Source: an uncultured bacterium
GTDB taxonomy: Bacteria > Desulfobacterota > Desulfovibrionia > Desulfovibrionales > Desulfovibrionaceae
NCBI GenBank assembly: GCA_905215675.1
Contig: CAJMRA010000001.1
Span: 1 to 39,972, forward strand
Direction of reading: 5' to 3'
Length of the DNA stretch: 39,972 nt
Part shown: piece by piece, positions 36,619 to 39,972 of the stretch
How positions within the stretch are numbered: position 1 is the stretch's first letter
Layout: every line of letters starts with the position of its first letter
The notes under the pieces: generated by a model
What the model was told of the DNA's origin: nothing
What the model saw: only the letters and a program-made list of their open reading frames with translations
Database searches by the model: none
Translations under genes and position numbers: made by a program

Positions 36619-37752
36619 TTATTCGGTAAAGGCTTCGATGATGTAGTTCTCGCCGTTGCTGCCCAGAAGCTGCACGGTCTGTTCGTTGGTGGCGACTTCG
36701 TAGGCGACCTGTTCGCGATCGAGCTCGCCGCTTTCGAGGGCGGCGATCCACGCGGCGCCGTCCACGCTGATGCCGGCGTTGCTGATCAGGGTGTTGACGT
36801 AATCGGCATTGCCCATGCCGTCGTACTTCTGATGGAACTCGTCGCAGTTGAGGAACGAACGCACCAGATGTTCGGTACTGCCGTCGGTGGCGCCCTTTTC
36901 AAACTCGTTCATCCACCAGTTGAGACCGCCCAGGGTGCTGTTGTCCCAGCCGTCCGCGCCGTCGATGGCTTCGCGGCCCAGGGCCACTTTGTACAGGGTG
37001 GCCACAAGGCTGTCGTGGGCGTTTTCGGCAATGACGGTAATGCTGTCGTCGGCGGTGATCACGCCGTCCTTGTTGGTGTCGAAGGTCACGACCTGCACGC
37101 CCTTCATGGTGATGGCGTTATCGCTGTGCATCACGACGTTGCCGTTTTCGATGGTAAAGGAGTGCGCCGCGCGACTATCCTGCAAGGTGAGCTGATCGAA
37201 GCCGTCGCCCGCATCAATGGTGGCCACGCCCACATTGGTATCCAGCTTGACGGTCATGTTGCCGGAACCGCCGGTGATGTGGCTTTGTCCGTCGCCCTGC
37301 AACAGCACCGTATCGTTGCCTTCGCCGGTGTTGACCGTGGCGTTGCCCGCCTTGAGCACAATCTGATCGTTGCCGCCGGCAGTGGCGATGGTGCTTTCGC
37401 CGCCGGTGGTTTCAACAGAGATGTTTTTGTCGGCGGCAAAGGTCACATTATTGTTGCCGCTGCCGAGTACCATAGCGGAAATGGCGGAATCGGCCGCAAA
37501 ATTCACATTGGCGCTGGTATTGCCTTCCATCACGACGACCTGCGCGCCGAGATCGGAGGTCACGTCGGCAGAGGCGGAAACGGCCTGCGTTCCTTCGACG
37601 ACGGGACCGGTACCGTCATAGCCGGATACGGTTACGTCCGTGGTTTCCGCGCCCAGCAGGGCAGAAATGGCATCTTTGGTCGTCTGGCTCAGTCCACTCC
37701 ACTTGTCATCAATCAATGCGGAGGTGGACATCTGTTGTTCATATGAGGCCAT
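36619..37752 (-). CDS. RTX-like surface protein with DUF4214 domain
   Basis: A 377-residue acidic, alanine/glycine/threonine-rich protein without a Sec signal peptide. Residues about 95-190 form degenerate RTX-like beta-roll repeats (GSGNNNVTF, GGNDQIVL, GEGNDTVLL, GGSGNMTV). Residues 225-236 are an EF-hand/dockerin-like calcium loop (DTNKDGVITADD). Residues 252-358 are a DUF4214 domain (ATLYKVALGREAIDGADGW, then HLVRSFLNCDEF). Such proteins usually leave by type I secretion using a C-terminal signal; here the tail reads ENYIIEAFTE. No type I exporter is evident in the window. The ATG at 37752 has an excellent GGGAGGAA box, consistent with strong expression. It heads the minus-strand locus and may be an S-layer-like component or the acceptor of the glycan; both roles are inference. 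Confidence 0.82.
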   Translation of the reverse strand: MASYEQQMSTSALIDDKWSGLSQTTKDAISALLGAETTDVTVSGYDGTGPVVEGTQAVSASADVTSDLGAQVVVMEGNTSANVNFAADSAISAMVLGSGNNNVTFAADKNISVETTGGESTIATAGGNDQIVLKAGNATVNTGEGNDTVLLQGDGQSHITGGSGNMTVKLDTNVGVATIDAGDGFDQLTLQDSRAAHSFTIENGNVVMHSDNAITMKGVQVVTFDTNKDGVITADDSITVIAENAHDSLVATLYKVALGREAIDGADGWDNSTLGGLNWWMNEFEKGATDGSTEHLVRSFLNCDEFHQKYDGMGNADYVNTLISNAGISVDGAAWIAALESGELDREQVAYEVATNEQTVQLLGSNGENYIIEAFTE

Positions 37753-38005
37753 ATGGTTCCTCCCGAGATGAGGCTTGCGCCGGTTGCCTGCGGTTGTGAG
37801 CAGAGAGGCCGCCCGGCGCTGGTTCGGTTCAGGCATCTTTCAGGAAACAGGCCGGACAGGAAATTCGGCAAGCGGGAGCCGGGACCGAATGCCTGTCTTC
37901 CGGAAGCGCACGTTGCCGCCGACATTTTCCGAAAAGGGCCAATCCCGAAGATGAGTCTTGAAATCGTCAGTTATTTCAAGAGGGTTATTCCGTCGGCTTC
38001 CAATT
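37753..38005 (-). other. Long leader of the surface-protein gene
   Basis: About 250 bp without a credible gene. It contains one perfect 8-bp stem (37957-37964 with 37973-37980, arms CTTGAAAT and ATTTCAAG). No good minus-strand promoter was found here, so transcription of the surface-protein gene must start further right, in or beyond the AT-rich segment. Confidence 0.5.
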
Positions 38006-38020
38006 GACAGACGTACTGTC
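38006..38020 (+). repeat. Left inverted repeat of candidate invertible segment
   Basis: GACAGACGTACTGTC, the exact reverse complement of 38167-38181. The site is itself a dyad: arms GACAG and CTGTC around a 5-bp centre, extendable to 11-bp arms (left CCAATTGACAG) with one mismatch. That is the build of a tyrosine-recombinase core site. Confidence 0.75.
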
Positions 38021-38122
38021 GATTGGCGGCAACGCGAAAAAAGACAAGAAATTTTATTTCTTCATAATTTATGGATTTTTTTAACAAAAAAACAAATATA
38101 AAAATTTTTTATGATCGAGGTA

Positions 38123-38151
38123 TTGTAAATTTTCAGGCTGGAAAGTATGAT
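38123..38151 (+). promoter_or_regulatory. Candidate sigma-70 promoter, pointing right
   Basis: TTGTAA (38123-38128), 17 bp, TATGAT (38146-38151). The -35 matches 4/6 and the -10 matches 5/6, with ideal spacing. A 75-bp A/T-rich tract (about 38045-38118) ends just before the -35 box, like an UP element. It lies inside the 146-bp segment between the inverted repeats and reads away from the surface-protein gene. Confidence 0.55.
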
Positions 38152-38166
38152 TAGTCCGTATCTGTT

Positions 38167-38181
38167 GACAGTACGTCTGTC
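38167..38181 (-). repeat. Right inverted repeat of candidate invertible segment
   Basis: GACAGTACGTCTGTC, exact reverse complement of 38006-38020, 146 bp away. It starts about 9 bp after the predicted transcription start of the promoter at 38123-38151. Confidence 0.75.
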
Positions 38182-38338
38182 GATGAATGGCGTAATGAAA
38201 GATGAAAGAGGAGAAACATTTTGTATTGCTTTTTAGATAGTTAGCTCTGTTTTTTCTGTGAGCGTACATATCGCGTCTTTTCAAATCCTCATGCGTTTTG
38301 TGAGCATGATCTTGAAAAGATACACTATTTCTCATATT

Positions 38339-38399
38339 GAGCTGTGTTCTGGTTCTCTCGGCGTCAGGCTGTCGCGGTTCCGGGCACAGCTCTTTTTTT
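38339..38399 (+). terminator. Rho-independent terminator
   Basis: An 8-bp perfect outer stem (GAGCTGTG at 38339-38346, CACAGCTC at 38385-38392) is followed directly by seven T (38393-38399). The loop can form inner pairs. The U-run is on the plus strand, so it ends rightward transcripts before they enter the convergent recombinase gene. Confidence 0.75.
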
Positions 38400-38402
38400 G
38401 CG

Positions 38403-39428
38403 TTAGGTTTCTTCAGGCACGTGTGCCGGCGTTCCTCTGGCGAGCGCTCCGGCGAGGGGCAGGTTCTGCGGGCGGGCGCGTGTTTTTCCGTGCGGGCGCA
38501 GCTGCGACAGCAGGCCGCTTACCGTTTCCGCCGCAAGAAGAAGGGATGTCTGCCCCAGGTGCGCATAACGCATGGTGGTACGCGGATCGCTGTGCCCGAG
38601 GAGCTTTTGTACTTCGTAGAGGGAGTGACCGGCGTTGACCAGAAAGCTGGCAAAACTATGCCGCAAATCATGAATCCGCACATCGTCCAGCCCCAGGGAA
38701 CGCCGTAGCGTATTCCAGAAGAGAAAGATGTCGGACAGCGGTTTGCCCGGAGCATGCCCGGGGAAGAGCCAGGGATTGTCCCCGGCGCGCGGTATGGCCC
38801 GGATGACGGCCATGGCCGCGTCAGATAACGGAATATGTCTGGGTTTGCCGGATTTGGATACGGGAATGGTCAGCAGGCGCAGATCCAGTCGTATGTTTTC
38901 CCAGCGCAGCCTGAGGATCTCGTTCTTCCGCGCCCCGGTCAGCAGAAGAAGGCGCAGCACCAGCGCTTCCTGTCTTCGGGAGCGCCGCAGGGCGTCCATA
39001 AGACGCCGGGCTTCCGATCGGGAAAGATATCTTTCCCGTTGTTCATGTATTTTGAAGGGGGCGACATGCGCGCAGGGAGAGGCGGGCACCATGTCGTGAA
39101 CGGCGGCCAGCGAACAAATACTCTTGAGGACGGCAAGAATCCTGTTGCAGGTCGCCGGGGCCAGCCCCCGCGAAGGCAGGGATTGCAGCCAGGTCTCCAC
39201 ATCCATACGGGATATGTCCGCGAGAGGACGATCGCCGAACATCGGCGAAAGGTGCTGGCGGGCAATACGTTCGTCCACGTGCCAGCTCCGCTTGCGTGAT
39301 TGAACATGCGGCAAATAGATGCGGGAGACGAAGGCATCGAGAGTGAGGCCGCCGGATGCCTTGCGTCTGCCGCTTCGCCGCCTGTGCGGGGATACCGCCG
39401 GGAGGGGAACCGGATAAAAGAGGGCCAT
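38403..39428 (-). CDS. Tyrosine recombinase/integrase
   Basis: Site-specific DNA recombinase, 341 residues. A SAM-like N-terminal DNA-binding domain (about 28-125) has SWHVDERIARQHLSPMFGDRPL and ATCNRILAVLKSICSLA. The catalytic domain (about 132-300) has all active-site residues: Arg167 in LTGARKNEIL, Lys192 in VSKSGKPRHIPL, His253 and Arg256 in HDLRHSFAS, His279 in LLGHSDPRTT and nucleophile Tyr288 in MRYAH. The ATG at 39428 follows AGGAG at 9 bp; an in-frame GTG at 39503 adds 25 residues without a better signal. It could be a genomic-island integrase or a local DNA invertase. Its position next to 15-bp inverted repeats favours testing the latter. No phage or conjugation genes are visible nearby. 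Confidence 0.92.
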   Translation of the reverse strand: MALFYPVPLPAVSPHRRRSGRRKASGGLTLDAFVSRIYLPHVQSRKRSWHVDERIARQHLSPMFGDRPLADISRMDVETWLQSLPSRGLAPATCNRILAVLKSICSLAAVHDMVPASPCAHVAPFKIHEQRERYLSRSEARRLMDALRRSRRQEALVLRLLLLTGARKNEILRLRWENIRLDLRLLTIPVSKSGKPRHIPLSDAAMAVIRAIPRAGDNPWLFPGHAPGKPLSDIFLFWNTLRRSLGLDDVRIHDLRHSFASFLVNAGHSLYEVQKLLGHSDPRTTMRYAHLGQTSLLLAAETVSGLLSQLRPHGKTRARPQNLPLAGALARGTPAHVPEET

Positions 39429-39651
39429 GCGCTTTGCTCCTGAAAAAACGGTGAATGCCGATATCGCCTGTACGGGGTCCGTCGGGATTGACGGCGGGCG
39501 CACAGGAGATTGCGACAGTGTATCACGGTTTCATCTGCGGAATGCACGACCTGCAGGTCTTATATTTTTTTATATAAATTAGTATGTTTGCGATGGTTTG
39601 CCGCACTACGGCGCGGCGCGAGCGGGCGGTTCCGGGACGGTCGAAAAGTCG
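39429..39651. other. Intergenic region upstream of the recombinase
   Basis: No gene seen. It holds a perfect 12-bp palindrome, GACCTGCAGGTC (39548-39559), followed by a short T/A tract. These may be part of the recombinase promoter or operator region; no clear -35/-10 pair was identified. Confidence 0.4.
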
Positions 39652-39822
39652 GGGGAAAGCCCGTCCATATCTTCCACATGCAGGTTGACGCCCGCGTCTT
39701 CCTCTGCCAGAGTGGAAGCCACAGGAGGGGCCGCGTCCTCTGCCTGTATGGGCGATCCTGATTCCCCTGTCATTGATTGGGCAGGTAAGTTTGAGGGGTC
39801 GCCCTTTTTTGTTCTCCAGCCC
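39652..39822. repeat. Dispersed repeat, copy B
   Basis: Same element and orientation as 5644-5814: identical over 39655-39696 and 39800-39822, diverged between, no indels. With copy A it brackets the entire glycan locus plus the recombinase. An open frame on the minus strand crosses it but is not supported as a gene. Confidence 0.85.
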
Positions 39823-39845
39823 TTGACATCGGCATTGATGTTGTA

Positions 39846-39912
39846 GAGCGTTTCAACTTTGAAAAAGGTGAAACGCGAGGCGGCGTCACAGCGCCGCCCG
39901 GCCAAAAGTGAG
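39846..39912 (+). repeat. REP-like palindromic element
   Basis: A 67-bp element, reverse complement of 5833-5899 with a few substitutions. It has a near-perfect hairpin (39848-39860 with 39864-39876, one mismatch), then GAGGCGGC and GCCGCCCGGCC. Another hairpin with arms AGCCCTA (39913-39919) and TAGGGCT (39934-39940) follows directly. Confidence 0.8.
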
Positions 39913-39972
39913 AGCCCTAACCATCGCCCGATGTAGGGCTGGCCGAGATCCAATCCGGAATATCCTGAATCT

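Larger units (their letters stand above)
38158..38399 (+). ncRNA. Candidate small structured RNA
   Basis: The stretch from the predicted start (about 38158) to the terminator T-run would give an RNA of about 240 nt with no good reading frame. It can fold into a 5' hairpin at 38167-38181 and a two-part stem at 38277-38319 (CTTTTCAA with TTGAAAAG; TCATGC with GCATGA), ending in the terminator hairpin. No known RNA family is recognised. It could equally be the by-product of an invertible promoter in its off orientation. Confidence 0.35.

Noticed and set aside
38001..38025. TTGACA within both copies of the inverted-repeat site as a -35 box
   Set aside because: No matching -10 box at 16-18 bp downstream in either copy.
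38006..38181. Inverted repeats read simply as two operator sites for a repressor
   Set aside because: Not excluded, but the exact match only in inverted alignment (including the asymmetric centre) and the adjacent recombinase fit recombination sites better.
38183..38236. 17-codon plus-strand frame after the promoter
   Set aside because: Short and without a Shine-Dalgarno sequence upstream of its start; the AGAGGAG inside it leads to no proper start codon.
38081..38335. 84-codon minus-strand frame in the AT-rich intergenic region
   Set aside because: No ribosome-binding site, odd composition, and it crosses the right inverted repeat and the promoter; chance frame.
39606..39953. Minus-strand frame across dispersed repeat copy B (and its counterpart in copy A)
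   Set aside because: Most substitutions between copies change the amino acid, the frame runs into the REP-like palindrome, and no start signal exists; treated as a DNA repeat.
1..39972. CRISPR arrays, tRNA or rRNA genes, insertion-sequence transposases
   Set aside because: Looked for but no regularly spaced repeats, cloverleaf-like genes or transposase reading frames were recognised in the window.

Overview
The window is a GC-rich (by eye about 60%) chromosomal segment of a Gram-negative bacterium. The ABC-dependent surface-polysaccharide genes, the YbhGFSR-type exporter and the RTX/DUF4214 surface protein fit a proteobacterium. Gene style resembles host-associated Desulfovibrio-like Desulfobacterota, but this is an impression from family content, not a search result.

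Layout. (1) 30-5045, minus strand: a four-gene efflux operon in the order ybhG-ybhF-ybhS-ybhR, each junction a 4-bp ATGA overlap. (2) 5229-5642, plus strand: a small EamA/DMT-type membrane protein, then a non-coding stretch holding one copy of a dispersed repeat and a REP-like palindrome. (3) 6040-7440, plus strand: a phosphomannomutase (ManB type). (4) 7579-37752, minus strand throughout: a 30-kb surface-glycan locus. Read in the direction of transcription it runs: RTX-like DUF4214 surface protein; two GT2-type transferases with beta-sandwich-like N-termini; a GT4 enzyme; a double GT-B protein; a 2,109-residue radical SAM/FkbM/four-GT2 protein; a 93-residue repeat protein; a GT10 fucosyltransferase fused to two methyltransferase-like domains; gmd, fcl and manC; and a double GT4. 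After a hairpin-rich gap come a GT4, wzm, wzt, a small DUF4214 protein and a last GT4. (5) 37753-38402: an AT-rich intergenic region with exact inverted repeats, a good promoter pointing away from the locus, and a strong terminator. (6) 38403-39428, minus strand: a tyrosine recombinase with complete catalytic residues. (7) 39429-39972: the second copy of the dispersed repeat and another REP-like palindrome.

How the parts fit. ManB and ManC supply GDP-mannose; Gmd and Fcl turn it into GDP-L-fucose; the GT10 domain is the obvious fucose user. The GT2/GT4 enzymes would build the chain, the FkbM and DUF268-like domains could methylate it, and Wzm/Wzt would export it. The DUF4214/RTX protein at the head of the locus may be co-expressed surface material or the glycan acceptor (inference).

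The most interesting signals are: (a) an apparent invertible promoter (15-bp inverted repeats around a 146-bp AT-rich segment) between the locus and the recombinase, with its best promoter currently pointing away from the locus; (b) the radical SAM-methyltransferase-tetra-GT2 fusion; (c) the GT10-methyltransferase fusion with an AT-rich N-terminal third; and (d) a dispersed repeat pair in direct orientation bracketing the whole locus.
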